DNA of 64,000 nt from Sphaerimonospora sp050942215 (GTDB lineage Bacteria > Actinomycetota > Actinomycetes > Streptosporangiales > Streptosporangiaceae). The notes below the pieces were generated by a model. The model was not told the origin of the DNA and did no database searches. It saw only the letters and a list, made by a program, of their open reading frames with translations. How positions within the stretch are numbered: the stretch's first letter is position 1; each line of letters begins with the position of its first letter. Positions 41,742-49,857 of this stretch are shown here, one piece after another. The position numbers and the translations under genes were made by a program. The stretch is from contig NZ_CP192056.1 in the NCBI RefSeq assembly GCF_050942215.1, forward strand, positions 3,844,001 to 3,908,000, in the 5' to 3' direction.

Positions 41742-42474
41742 GACGTCGGCGCTGCGGCTCAACAACCAACCGAGCCACTTCCGCACCCACTTCGCCGGAA
41801 CGGAACTGGAGTACAAGTACAACCTGACGCCGGGCACGGACATCTGGGCGGCCTCCATGGAACTGCTGAAGGCCCTGCGCTACGGCGAACTGGCCGACTG
41901 CCGGCCGGAGTACCGAAACGAATTCCAGGTCTACTGCTTCGATAACCACCTGTTCGACGTCACCGGCCCGGACCCGGAGCGCGGCTACGCCTCTTTCATC
42001 CCCCGGGGCGATGGCGGGCACGTGCTGAAGCGCAAGTGGTACGCGGAGGACGCCTTCGCGCGCCGCGAGCAGCTCTACACCGACATCGAGGTCACCTCAG
42101 ACGGCTTCGGAGAGTACCTCCGCTGGGAGCTGGGCCTCCAAGTGCGGGCCATGCCGCCCTTCCGGCGCGTCCGCTACGACATCCAGTGCGAGTCGATGCG
42201 CACCGGCCACGTCTACGGCATCTACCTCGACCACTGCTCTCTGCTGACAGCGCCGGAGGTGGTCCTGTCGCAGTGCGAGCTGGAGTACCGGCGCTCGCGC
42301 AGCCTGCTGGAGCACGACAAGGACGAGGTGCTCCGGGAGATGCAACGCATCGACCGCTGGCTCTTGGAGCACCTCGCCACGAGCGGCCTGGCGAAACAGC
42401 GCACGTTCTACTCCAAGCTCAGCTTCCTGTGCGACAGGGTCACCGCCCGGTCAGAGCTGGCCCCGGATCGCTGA
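41698..42474 (+). CDS. CYTH-like (triphosphate tunnel) protein
   Basis: This protein of about 258 residues has RTHFAGTELEYKYNL near its N-terminus; ELEYK is an ExExK motif, the signature of CYTH/triphosphate tunnel metalloenzymes. Later strands carry alternating charged residues (GGHVLKRKWYAEDAFARREQ, EYLRWELGLQVRAMPPFRRV, YDIQCES), as in the tunnel walls. A helical tail follows. GTG 41698 with GAAGG before it is the likely start, overlapping the lipoprotein gene by 44 bases. It may cleave or bind triphosphate substrates. Assignment rests on the motif and strand pattern. Confidence 0.6.
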   Translation: MEALRWLDPVLAAYETSALRLNNQPSHFRTHFAGTELEYKYNLTPGTDIWAASMELLKALRYGELADCRPEYRNEFQVYCFDNHLFDVTGPDPERGYASFIPRGDGGHVLKRKWYAEDAFARREQLYTDIEVTSDGFGEYLRWELGLQVRAMPPFRRVRYDIQCESMRTGHVYGIYLDHCSLLTAPEVVLSQCELEYRRSRSLLEHDKDEVLREMQRIDRWLLEHLATSGLAKQRTFYSKLSFLCDRVTARSELAPDR

Positions 42475-42937
42475 CGATCCCCGTCCCCCTTCCAGGACTG
42501 TACGAATAAGGGCTCTGGCCCACTTTCGGTGGTGACGGAAAGTGGCTAGCCGAGCAGGATGCGGTGACAGAGGAGAGCGAACCCGGCGCGGCCGTACATC
42601 TGCCGTTTGAGGAGCTTGGTCTTGGTATAGACGCCTTCGGTACCGCCGTTGTGGAACGGCAGGCAGAGCGCGGCGTCTACCGCATCGCGATCATTGACGA
42701 GGCCGCGGGTGAAGGTGTGCACGTGCGGCAGGTCGACCTGTCGTGCGAGCCTTATCCAGGCGGTCAGCAGCCGATCGTTGCCGTCCTTCGGCTCGAGGAA
42801 GGCGGCGAAGTCCCGGACGAGGCCGCTCACATGGTCATCTCGCCACAGGCGGCGATGGCGGCATCGAGCCGTTCCCGCTGGGCGTCGGTCAGTGTGCCTG
42901 GTTCACTAAGTGGTCGTGTTCGTAAATCCCTCGGGGG

Positions 42938-44134
42938 TTACGCGGCGGCGTCCAGTACGGCAGGCTGATGGTCGCAGTCATCGTGCTGCTGGAGGTTGGA
43001 CTCTTTCTGTTCGTGCCGCTCGATCCGGGCCAGCAGGTCCTCGAGGTCGGCCGGGGTGAACTTCCATCTGAAGGGCCGGGCGGTGGCGTTGTAACGCCGC
43101 TCGAAGGCGATGAGCCGGTCTTCGACCTCGTCAAGGCTGGTGAAGTCGTTGGGCGTGACGACCTTGCGCTGCACGATGGAGAAGAAGATTTCCACCTGGT
43201 TCAACCAGGAGGCGTGCACGGGCGTGTGCACCATGACCGCGTTGGGGAACCGCGCGGTCAGCCGGTCGGCGGCGGCCTTGCCACGGTGGGAGGAGCCGTT
43301 GTCGACGACCCAGAACACCCGCTTGGCCGAGGCGTAGGGCTCTTGGGTCATGACCTGCTCGACCAGGTCCATGAACGGCACGATGCCGGTCTTGGCCGAG
43401 CAGCGGCCGAACACGCGGGCGCGGTGGACGTCGTAGGCGGCCTGGTAGGCCAGCGCGCCGCCGCGTTCGTAGTCGTGGTTGACCCGCATCATCCGGGCGG
43501 CCCCGGGCGGCAGGGTGGGGTGGCAGCGGCAGCGGGCCTGGATGGAGGTCTTCTCATCGGCGGAGATCACATACTCGTCGTCGCCCAGGGACAGGCCATC
43601 CCAGGTGCGGGCGTATAGGTCCAGCACTTTGCTCGCTTTGGCGGCGAAGTCGGGGTCGCGGATGAAGATCCACGTCTGGTATTGCCAGGGCTTGAGCGCG
43701 TCAGCGGCCAGGATCCGGCGGACGGTGGAGGCGGAGATCGCCGCGGCGATGCCCCGGGCGACGACTTCGCCGGCCAGGTCGGGGCAGCTCCAGCGCGATA
43801 GCGGCACCCCGGTTTCGGCCGGCAGTTGGCAGGCCAGCGCTTTGATCTCGGCGACCTGGACCGGGGTGAACTTCGGCGGGCGCCCGGAGCGGGGCCGGTC
43901 GGCCAGTCCTTTCATGCCCTCGTCGGCGTATCGGCCGCGCCATAGGCGGACGGTGTCCACGGTGACGCCTCGGCGTCGGGAGATCTTCGCGTTGGAGTAG
44001 CCGTGCGCGGCGTCCAGCACGATCCGCACGCGGATGACCTGCTGGTAAGGGGCGGTGTGGGAGTACGCCAGCTGCTTGAGCCGCCGGCGTTCGGCGGCAG
44101 CCAAGACGATCTGGCGGGCGCGGGGGACGGGCAC
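42938..44134 (-). CDS. IS630-family transposase, intact
   Basis: This 398-residue transposase has N-terminal HTH domains (SNAKISRRRGVTVDTVRLWR, GLADRPRSGRPPKF, ISASTVRRILAA) and the DDE catalytic core: YVISADEKTSIQ (D), VFWVVDNGSSHRGK (D) and HASWLNQVEIFFSIVQRKVV (E). Its length and motifs match the IS630 branch common in actinomycetes. The start is GTG 44134. No disruption is seen, so the element may be mobile. Confidence 0.93.
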   Translation of the reverse strand: MPVPRARQIVLAAAERRRLKQLAYSHTAPYQQVIRVRIVLDAAHGYSNAKISRRRGVTVDTVRLWRGRYADEGMKGLADRPRSGRPPKFTPVQVAEIKALACQLPAETGVPLSRWSCPDLAGEVVARGIAAAISASTVRRILAADALKPWQYQTWIFIRDPDFAAKASKVLDLYARTWDGLSLGDDEYVISADEKTSIQARCRCHPTLPPGAARMMRVNHDYERGGALAYQAAYDVHRARVFGRCSAKTGIVPFMDLVEQVMTQEPYASAKRVFWVVDNGSSHRGKAAADRLTARFPNAVMVHTPVHASWLNQVEIFFSIVQRKVVTPNDFTSLDEVEDRLIAFERRYNATARPFRWKFTPADLEDLLARIERHEQKESNLQQHDDCDHQPAVLDAAA

Positions 44135-44206
44135 CAGAGGACTCTCTGTAGTCGATCTTCACGGTGACTCGCCGACAATGCCCGCATTCATGCCGATAGT
44201 GGGCGA

Positions 44207-44551
44207 ATGACACGCCGGGACGGCAAGATATCGGCCATGCCTGCCATCCCCGCCTCGACCAAGACGTCCCTGGCTCAGCGGCTGTTTCTGCACGCCAAGC
44301 AGCACTGGCCCCAGCTGGCCGACGTTCACGTGCGCTACCGCGGCCAGTTCGGCTACGTCGAGGGGGAACTCGCCGGTGGCCAGCGGCTGCCGCTGATGCG
44401 GCTGCGCTATGGCGGATCGGCGCACCGATGGGGGCTGGCGATCCATACGCCCAGCACGGGCGGTTATGAGGATGCGATCTGGTTCACCGGCAGCCCGCAA
44501 GAGGCCCTCGACCTGGTCTGCGACCTCTACGTGACCAACGCCAACAGCTGA
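44207..44551 (+). CDS. Small passenger protein carried by the IS630 element
   Basis: This 114-residue protein is encoded divergently from the transposase but inside the same inverted repeats. It reads LADVHVRYRGQFGYVEGELA, LPLMRLRYGGSAHRWGLAIH and TPSTGGYEDAIWFTGSPQEA, ending in LDLVCDLYV. I recall this RYRGQF/RLRYGGSA pattern as a small conserved actinobacterial protein of unknown function. ATG 44237 is an alternative start. It may be a cargo gene that travels with the IS. Confidence 0.65.
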   Translation: MTRRDGKISAMPAIPASTKTSLAQRLFLHAKQHWPQLADVHVRYRGQFGYVEGELAGGQRLPLMRLRYGGSAHRWGLAIHTPSTGGYEDAIWFTGSPQEALDLVCDLYVTNANS

Positions 44552-45139
44552 TCACGAGCAGCGCACTGACCCACCAACCGTCAACCCCCGAAGGACTTCC
44601 AGCGACGACCACTAAGGAACAGACCGGCCAGCCGCTTCGGCGAGATCGCGAGCTGGTCGCACTCGACCCTGCCTTGGTTGATGTATCGGTACAGCAGGTT
44701 CTGACTGCCGGTGTAGCCGAGTTCCCTGATTTCGGCGAGCAACTGCTGAACCGAGACGGCGGGCTCCAGCACGGCGGCGGCGCAGGTGATCACGGAACGG
44801 ATCGACGAGCGTAGGCCGGTACTTCGGGACCCTGACCAGCCGCTCGGGCTCACTGATGCGGGCATACCGCTTGACGGTGTTCAACGCCACACCGAGGCGG
44901 CGGGCGCATTCCAGCAGCCCCACACCCTGGTCGAGTAGAGCGTGGACCTGCTGCCAGCGCTCGCGGGTAGTGGCGGCCCGCACCCCGTCCTTGGGCGGCG
45001 GCCCGGTCTTGCCCCAGCAGACCGAATGCGCGGCAACCTCCTTGACCACGGCTTCGGCCAGGTTGTGCCAGGTAGCACTGGTGGGCCGCTGGCGAGGTGC
45101 CCGCGCGGAGCGCGGGTCCTTTTCCTGCGGCCCCCAGCC

Positions 45140-45173
45140 CGAACGACGCATGCGACTTTCACCGCACGTCGCT
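45140..45173 (-). ncRNA. Group II intron domain V
   Basis: On the minus strand this reads AGCGACGTGCGGTGAAAGTC and then GCATGCGTCGTTCG. It is the conserved 34-nt domain V hairpin with the AGC catalytic triad, a GAAA tetraloop and the bulge. Domain VI and the 3' splice site follow within 70 bases. Confidence 0.9.
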
Positions 45174-45182
45174 CTCCGGTGA

Positions 45183-46964
45183 CTACTGCGTGAGCTGCGG
45201 TTTCGGCTGCCCGGTGTGGATGGAGTCATGGCAGATCCGGCAGACCACGAGGGTCTTGCGCCGTCGTGTGGCCATAAGTTCCGCCCATGCGGGTTGTGGC
45301 CGTCCCGGCCGGGTGAGGTCGGCGAGGCGTCGGACGTGGTGCACCGAGATGCCGTCTTCTGCTTTGCAGATCTCGCACCAGTTCGTCAGGAGCCGGGTGA
45401 TCAGCTCTTTGTGGCGGATGGTGCCCGGGACCAGGACATGGTCGGTTATGGCCGCGTCCTTGTTGCGCCGTAGTGGGATACCTCCGAACCGTGCGACCAG
45501 TGGTTTCCTGCCGCTGCGTTCGATCCTGGCTTCGAAGCACTTGCGCAGCCCGTGCGGGGTGGCGATCGTGGCCGCGTATCTGCGGGCCATCTTCGCCACC
45601 GACGAGCGGTGCTTGTTGGCCAGAGTCTTCAGCAGCGAGGTCTCCATGACCCAGCCGAGCCGGTGGAGACGATGGACGTTCCCGGCCAGCAGGTAGTACT
45701 GGACGATGCCCCGCCACTCGGCCCCGTAGGTGTTGACGATGGTGTGGTCGTTTTCGTTGATCAGACGGGGCCTGCCCTCGGGTTTGCCGCGAGACAGGTA
45801 GGGGGCCTTCTTAGCCTTGATCACCGCCGCCGGCACCCTGAGGCTGACAACGCCATTGGCACTGCGCCGGCCGCGGGTGACCTTACGGTCGTTGTGCAGG
45901 ACGGTGATCCCATAGCCGAGGAAACGCGCCGCCTGGGTGCGGGCGTGCGTGATCAGTGTCTTGTCCGCCGACAACTCCAGCGCGAGTTCGTCACGCAGGA
46001 ACGCTGTCAGGCGCTGTTTGATCTCCTCGGCTTCGGCCTTCGGTCCGGTGAACCCGAGCAGGGTGTCGTCGCAGTACCGGACGTAGCGCAGCCGCCGGAA
46101 GCCAGGATCTCGGGGATCCCCGCTGGGCATGCTCCGCAACTGCTTGCGCAACTCCCGCGCCGTGGCGTGGTCTCCGCGCTTATGCGCCCGGTCTCTGGCA
46201 GCGCGCACCCTGGCATAGACGGTGTCCTGCCTGCGGATCCGCCCTCGGGTGTAGTGCGGTATCAGAACCTTCTCGACGAAGTCGTCCAGCCGGTGCAGGT
46301 AGATGTTCGACAAGATCGGTGAAACGACGCCACCTTGCGGGACCCCGCTCAGCGTCGCGTTCCAGACCCAGTCCTCCAAGTATCCGGCCATGAGCATGTT
46401 CCGCATCAGCCGCAGGAACCGGCCATCGTGGATCCGCTCGGCCAGTGTCGAGAGCATGATCTCGTGATCGAAGCTCCCGAAGCAGTCGGCGACGTCTCCT
46501 TCGATGAACCAGGTCGTCCCGGTCCAGGTCTCGCTCACTTTCCGCAACGCGGTGTGGCAGCCTCGACCGGAACGGAAACCGTGGGACAGGTCGGAGAACG
46601 TCGGCTCGTAGTAGGCGCCCAGCAGGAGCCGCACCACTTCGCCGACGAGCTTGTCCGACCACGGCGGAAGACCCAAGGGCCTGGTCTTGCCGTTCTTCTT
46701 CGGGATGTGGATCCGCTTGACCGGGCTCCACCGATACCGCTCGGACCGCAGCGCCTCGATGATCGCTTCGATCTTGCCGATCGACATGCCGTCCACGGTC
46801 TCCCCGGTGACCCCGGGCGTCATCGCCCCCTTGTTGGCGTAGATACGCCCGTAGGCCAGCAGATACAACTGCGGGTTGAACAACTGCCGATATAACTCGT
46901 TCAACGGCAGGCCACGCCTGCCGCGCTCACGCAGGACACCCAGCACCGTTTCGGCGCTCTGCAT
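45183..46964 (-). CDS. ltrA: Group II intron-encoded reverse transcriptase/maturase/HNH endonuclease
   Basis: This 593-residue multifunctional intron-encoded protein is intact from ATG 46964. RT motifs are KRIHIPKKNGKTRPLGLPPW, DLSHGFRSGRGCHTAL, TLSGVPQGGVVSPILSNIYL and the catalytic YCDD (VRYCDDTLLGF) in place of the common YADD. The maturase X domain is at about 380-480. The C-terminus is an HNH endonuclease with CEICKAEDGISVHHVRRL and CRICHDSIHTG. It should promote splicing and retrohoming of the surrounding intron. Confidence 0.94.
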   Translation of the reverse strand: MQSAETVLGVLRERGRRGLPLNELYRQLFNPQLYLLAYGRIYANKGAMTPGVTGETVDGMSIGKIEAIIEALRSERYRWSPVKRIHIPKKNGKTRPLGLPPWSDKLVGEVVRLLLGAYYEPTFSDLSHGFRSGRGCHTALRKVSETWTGTTWFIEGDVADCFGSFDHEIMLSTLAERIHDGRFLRLMRNMLMAGYLEDWVWNATLSGVPQGGVVSPILSNIYLHRLDDFVEKVLIPHYTRGRIRRQDTVYARVRAARDRAHKRGDHATARELRKQLRSMPSGDPRDPGFRRLRYVRYCDDTLLGFTGPKAEAEEIKQRLTAFLRDELALELSADKTLITHARTQAARFLGYGITVLHNDRKVTRGRRSANGVVSLRVPAAVIKAKKAPYLSRGKPEGRPRLINENDHTIVNTYGAEWRGIVQYYLLAGNVHRLHRLGWVMETSLLKTLANKHRSSVAKMARRYAATIATPHGLRKCFEARIERSGRKPLVARFGGIPLRRNKDAAITDHVLVPGTIRHKELITRLLTNWCEICKAEDGISVHHVRRLADLTRPGRPQPAWAELMATRRRKTLVVCRICHDSIHTGQPKPQLTQ

Positions 46965-48320
46965 TACGCATACCTCCCGACCCTGAGGTGTCCGATCACC
47001 TGGCCCCCTTCGCCCTGCATCCGGCTCTCCCGGACTCCTTGGCCGGGCGTGACTCCGGCGACTACTACGGGGCCTCCGTCACCATAGGACTCGCGTCCCG
47101 TAGGCGATCCCATGTTCGTCCTGGCCGTACGTGACAGCGTGAGGTAGGCGTCCCACTCATCTCCTTCAATGCCCTCACTGGGCATCGCTCCGCGCTCGGA
47201 AGGTGCCCAGGTCATGGCACTAAACCCGGGCAGAACGCGGCGTCGGCTTCGGGCGTCGATTTCCGACGGATGCGACCTTCCATCAACTGTAGATTGGGAT
47301 TCAGACAATCCAGCTTTCGCCATATCACGCGGATCCCGCGACGCGCCGCCTCCAACGCCTGAGCACGGCCACCGCTTCAATGACATGCTGCTGTCCCCTT
47401 CACCTTTCGGATCCAGGTAAGCCATCGGACCCAGGAACCTCCTTCCAATTCCTCCCGGCTCAGCCGGGGATACGACCAGGCGCCTCATGGCGCACTGCCA
47501 CCGGTCGGCGACCTGCACCGCCTCGGGCAGGGCGCGACGGATCGCCTCGGCGTAGGCGCCGCTGCTGTCTCGGCACACCACCCGCACGCCGGGATGGGCA
47601 CGTAGCCATGCCTCCAAGGTGTCGGCCTGACGATCGGCGAGCACGTCGATCCGCTCCCGGGTTACCGCGTCGATGATCACAGTGGCGTAGCGGTGCCGTT
47701 TACGGAGTGCGAAGTCGTCCACCCCGATCACCTCCGGTACCGGACGGACCGGCAGGGGCAGACGCAGTAACGACCGGACCGCGCTCTGCCGCGAGATCGA
47801 GACTCCCAGCACGTCCAGCAGCCGAGATCCCGCCCGGCCGGCCAGCTCCCGCACCACCGCCCCCACCTGCGTGGTCAAGGCGATCGTGCGGCGTTGATAC
47901 GGTTCGGCCAGCCCAGGCAGCGGCTCCCGGAACGTCTGTCGCTCGCACCCGACCGTTGGGCACCTTAACCGCCGAAACCGTAGCCGCACGAGTACTCGGT
48001 GCCCAGCCACCGGCAAGTCCGCCAGCTGCCGGTCCACATAGCCATGCACCCGGCCGGCTGCTCCACAGCCGGGGCACTCCACCGGCGCGCCGTTGGACGT
48101 GACATGCACCAGGATCACGCCGCTCCTGGATTGAACGCTGCCGACGACCAGGCCGGCCAACTGCGGGAACACAAGCCCCGCGAGATCCTTAACATCACAC
48201 CGGCGTCACGCTGGCACAGCACGGCGAGGGGGTCATGGACCGACACGAGCTATCACGCTCCGTCACCACCGAAAGTGGGCCAGAGCCCTTTCCTTGACAC
48301 TCCCCCCTTCCCTCGCGCGG

Positions 48321-48788
48321 TCAGTGCTGCTCTCTGAAGGTGAGCAGCGGGACGTCGAACAGGCTCGGCTGCCGAGGTCGGATCAGGGCGGGATCCGTGA
48401 TCTCCACGACGACGAGCTCGGCGATGAACTGCACCTGAGCAGCGAGCAAGTGGCTGGTCCGGCCGTCGGCGGAGTCGGCTTTCAGGCCGGCCGAAACATG
48501 GATGTGCGGCGCCAGGCAGTCCCTGTCAGGGTCCCAGGCAAGCGTTCCGCCGCCGAGCACCTCAAGCGTCTTCACTTCAACGTGGTCCCACAGCGGGGCC
48601 TCGGGATGCTCCAGCGGGCCGCAGGTGCCCACCAGCTTGGCGGAGCTGAACCCTCCGATGAAAGTGGGGATGTAGCCGGCGCGGATCTCGTGCTCACCAC
48701 AGAGCTTCTCCAGTGCGGTGAAGAAGTCTTCCCCATGGTCGATGGCGAAGATGAACTCTCGACCTCGACTGAAGCGTGTGGCGCGCAT
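48321..48788 (-). CDS. PPC-domain (DUF296) protein
   Basis: This 155-residue protein has the PPC (plants and prokaryotes conserved) domain, a trimeric fold: FIFAIDHGEDFFTALEKLCG, AGYIPTFIGGFSSAKLVG and the histidine motif LAPHIHVSAGLKADS. Bacterial members are small cytosolic proteins of uncertain role and may bind metal. It lies 24 bases downstream of the asparaginase gene on the same strand and may be cotranscribed. Confidence 0.85.
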   Translation of the reverse strand: MRATRFSRGREFIFAIDHGEDFFTALEKLCGEHEIRAGYIPTFIGGFSSAKLVGTCGPLEHPEAPLWDHVEVKTLEVLGGGTLAWDPDRDCLAPHIHVSAGLKADSADGRTSHLLAAQVQFIAELVVVEITDPALIRPRQPSLFDVPLLTFREQH

Positions 48789-48812
48789 GCGAATCTCCTG
48801 CTCGTGATGTGA

Positions 48813-49802
48813 TCAGCGACGTTCGGTGAAGGCGGCCTCGACCGTCGCGCGGTCGGCTCCTGCGCGCAGGTGGGCCAGGAGCAGCAGTCGCGCCTTGTAC
48901 GGATCCAATGGGCCGGCGCTGATCAGCCCACGGGCCAGCAGATCGCTTTCGGAGCCGGGGAAGGCATAGGTGCCGGCCAGGACGCTGCCAGCACCGGTCC
49001 GGGAGGCGAGCACCACCGGGATGCGCTCCGCCAGCGCCTGCAGGGGCTCGACCCAGGACTGCGGTACGTGTCCGGCGCCGAACGCCGCGACGACAGCCCC
49101 GTCCGCGCGGCGGTCAAGACCGTCGAGCGTCGCGATGTCACCGCCCAGGGTCGTGTGCACGATCTCGACCACGGCCGGCCGTACCGGCGGTGGCACGGCG
49201 CGGTAGCGTTCGAGCGCGAAGTGCAGCCGTGGGACTCCTTCGATCACGTGTCCGATGGGACCGGCGCTCGGGGAGGCGAAGGCGGCGATGCTGGTTGAGT
49301 GAACCTTCCGGACGTGGCGGGCGGCGTGGATCTCATCGGCGAACACCACGAGCGCTCCCAGGTCGCGGGCATCGGTGCTGGCGGCGGTGCGTACTGCCGC
49401 CAGCAGGTTCGCGGGTCCGTCGGCCCCCGGCATCGCGGCGTTGCGCATCGCCCCGGTCAGCACGAGGGGCGCGTCCGCGTCGTAAAGGAGGTCCAGGAGG
49501 AAGGCGGTCTCTTCCAGGGTGTCGGTTCCCTGCGTAATGACGAAGCCGTCCGTACCGGTGGCCGCGGCCTTTCCGAGGCGCCCGGCCAGCTCAGCGATGT
49601 CGTCGACGGTGAGCGATGCACCCGGGACCCGGCGGAAGTCCTCGACGGTGATCACGGTCCCTTCGTCCAGACCGGGTACTGCGGCGACGAGGTCGGCTCC
49701 CGTCAGGCGCGGCGTCACCCCGCCCGTCTCGCCGGAAGTCTTGGTCATCGCGATGGTGCCGCCGAGGGTCACCACCAGGATGCTGCGGCTCTGGTCTGGC
49801 AC
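48813..49802 (-). CDS. L-asparaginase
   Basis: This 329-residue enzyme hydrolyses L-asparagine to aspartate and ammonia. Active-site motif 1 is VVTLGGTIAMT (Thr nucleophile), motif 2 is VITQGTDTLEET (Thr-Asp), and the conserved Lys lies in HAARHVRKVHS. GTG 49802 with AGAAAGG upstream is the chosen start; the longer frame has no better site. No signal peptide is visible, so it is probably cytosolic. A diverged 30-codon relic of the same gene family lies at 4.6 kb. Confidence 0.92.
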   Translation of the reverse strand: MPDQSRSILVVTLGGTIAMTKTSGETGGVTPRLTGADLVAAVPGLDEGTVITVEDFRRVPGASLTVDDIAELAGRLGKAAATGTDGFVITQGTDTLEETAFLLDLLYDADAPLVLTGAMRNAAMPGADGPANLLAAVRTAASTDARDLGALVVFADEIHAARHVRKVHSTSIAAFASPSAGPIGHVIEGVPRLHFALERYRAVPPPVRPAVVEIVHTTLGGDIATLDGLDRRADGAVVAAFGAGHVPQSWVEPLQALAERIPVVLASRTGAGSVLAGTYAFPGSESDLLARGLISAGPLDPYKARLLLLAHLRAGADRATVEAAFTERR

Positions 49803-49857
49803 GGGGTGGCCTTTCTGCGGGAGTGGTCGGCTTCTGGACAGGGTCAGCCTTGCGGGC

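Larger units (their letters stand above)
42909..44612 (-). mobile_element. IS630-family element inserted in the ISL3 transposase
   Basis: This 1704-bp element is flanked by TA (42907-42908 and 44613-44614), the IS630 target. The inverted repeats are imperfect; the left starts AGTGGTCGTG and the right, read inward, GTGGTCGTCG, both running to CCTTCGGGGG or CCCTCGGGGG. It contains an intact transposase and a divergent small gene. Confidence 0.87.
45072..47495 (-). mobile_element. Group II intron with reverse transcriptase, inserted in the ISL3 transposase
   Basis: On the minus strand the intron begins GTGCGCC at 47495 (consensus GUGYG) and ends CTAC at 45072 (consensus AY). Joining the flanks gives GACCGGTGGCA plus CTGGCACAACC, read as DRWHWHNLAEAV, which restores the transposase frame. 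About 530 bases of 5' RNA domains precede the maturase gene, and a clear domain V lies near the 3' end. Length is 2424 bases. Confidence 0.9.
42546..48172 (-). pseudogene. ISL3-family transposase interrupted by a group II intron and IS630
   Basis: The first exon-like part (48172-47496) encodes VECPGCGAAGRVHGYVDRQL (zinc-finger N-terminus), LRCPTVGCERQTFREPLPGL, EVIGVDDFALRKRHRYATVI and QVADRW. After the intron it continues HNLAEAVVKEVAAH and RERWQQVHALLDQGVGLLEC. A frameshift near 44.79 kb leads to VSVQQLLAEIRELGYTGSQN and SPKRLAGLFL. After IS630 it ends EPGTLTDAQRERLDAAIAAC, HTFTRGLVNDRDAVDAALCL and FHNGGTEGVYTKTKLLKRQM. Joining across IS630 with one TA keeps the frame (AGLFLSEPGTL). Besides the two insertions, the frameshift makes the transposase defective. 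Confidence 0.85.
42510..48288 (-). mobile_element. ISL3-family element carrying an IS630 element and a group II intron
   Basis: The ends are perfect 29-bp inverted repeats (42510-42538 and 48260-48288; outer bases GGGCTCTGGCCCACTTTCGG). Inside is an ISL3-family transposase gene interrupted by IS630 (42909-44612) and a group II intron (45072-47495). Subtracting both (with one TA) leaves about 1.65 kb, a normal size for ISL3. The expected 8-bp target duplication is not seen (ACGAATAA left, TTTCCTTG right), so one flank may have been rearranged. Confidence 0.9.

Noticed and set aside
42502..48296. An 8-bp target duplication around the ISL3 element
   Set aside because: The flanking octamers ACGAATAA and TTTCCTTG do not match.
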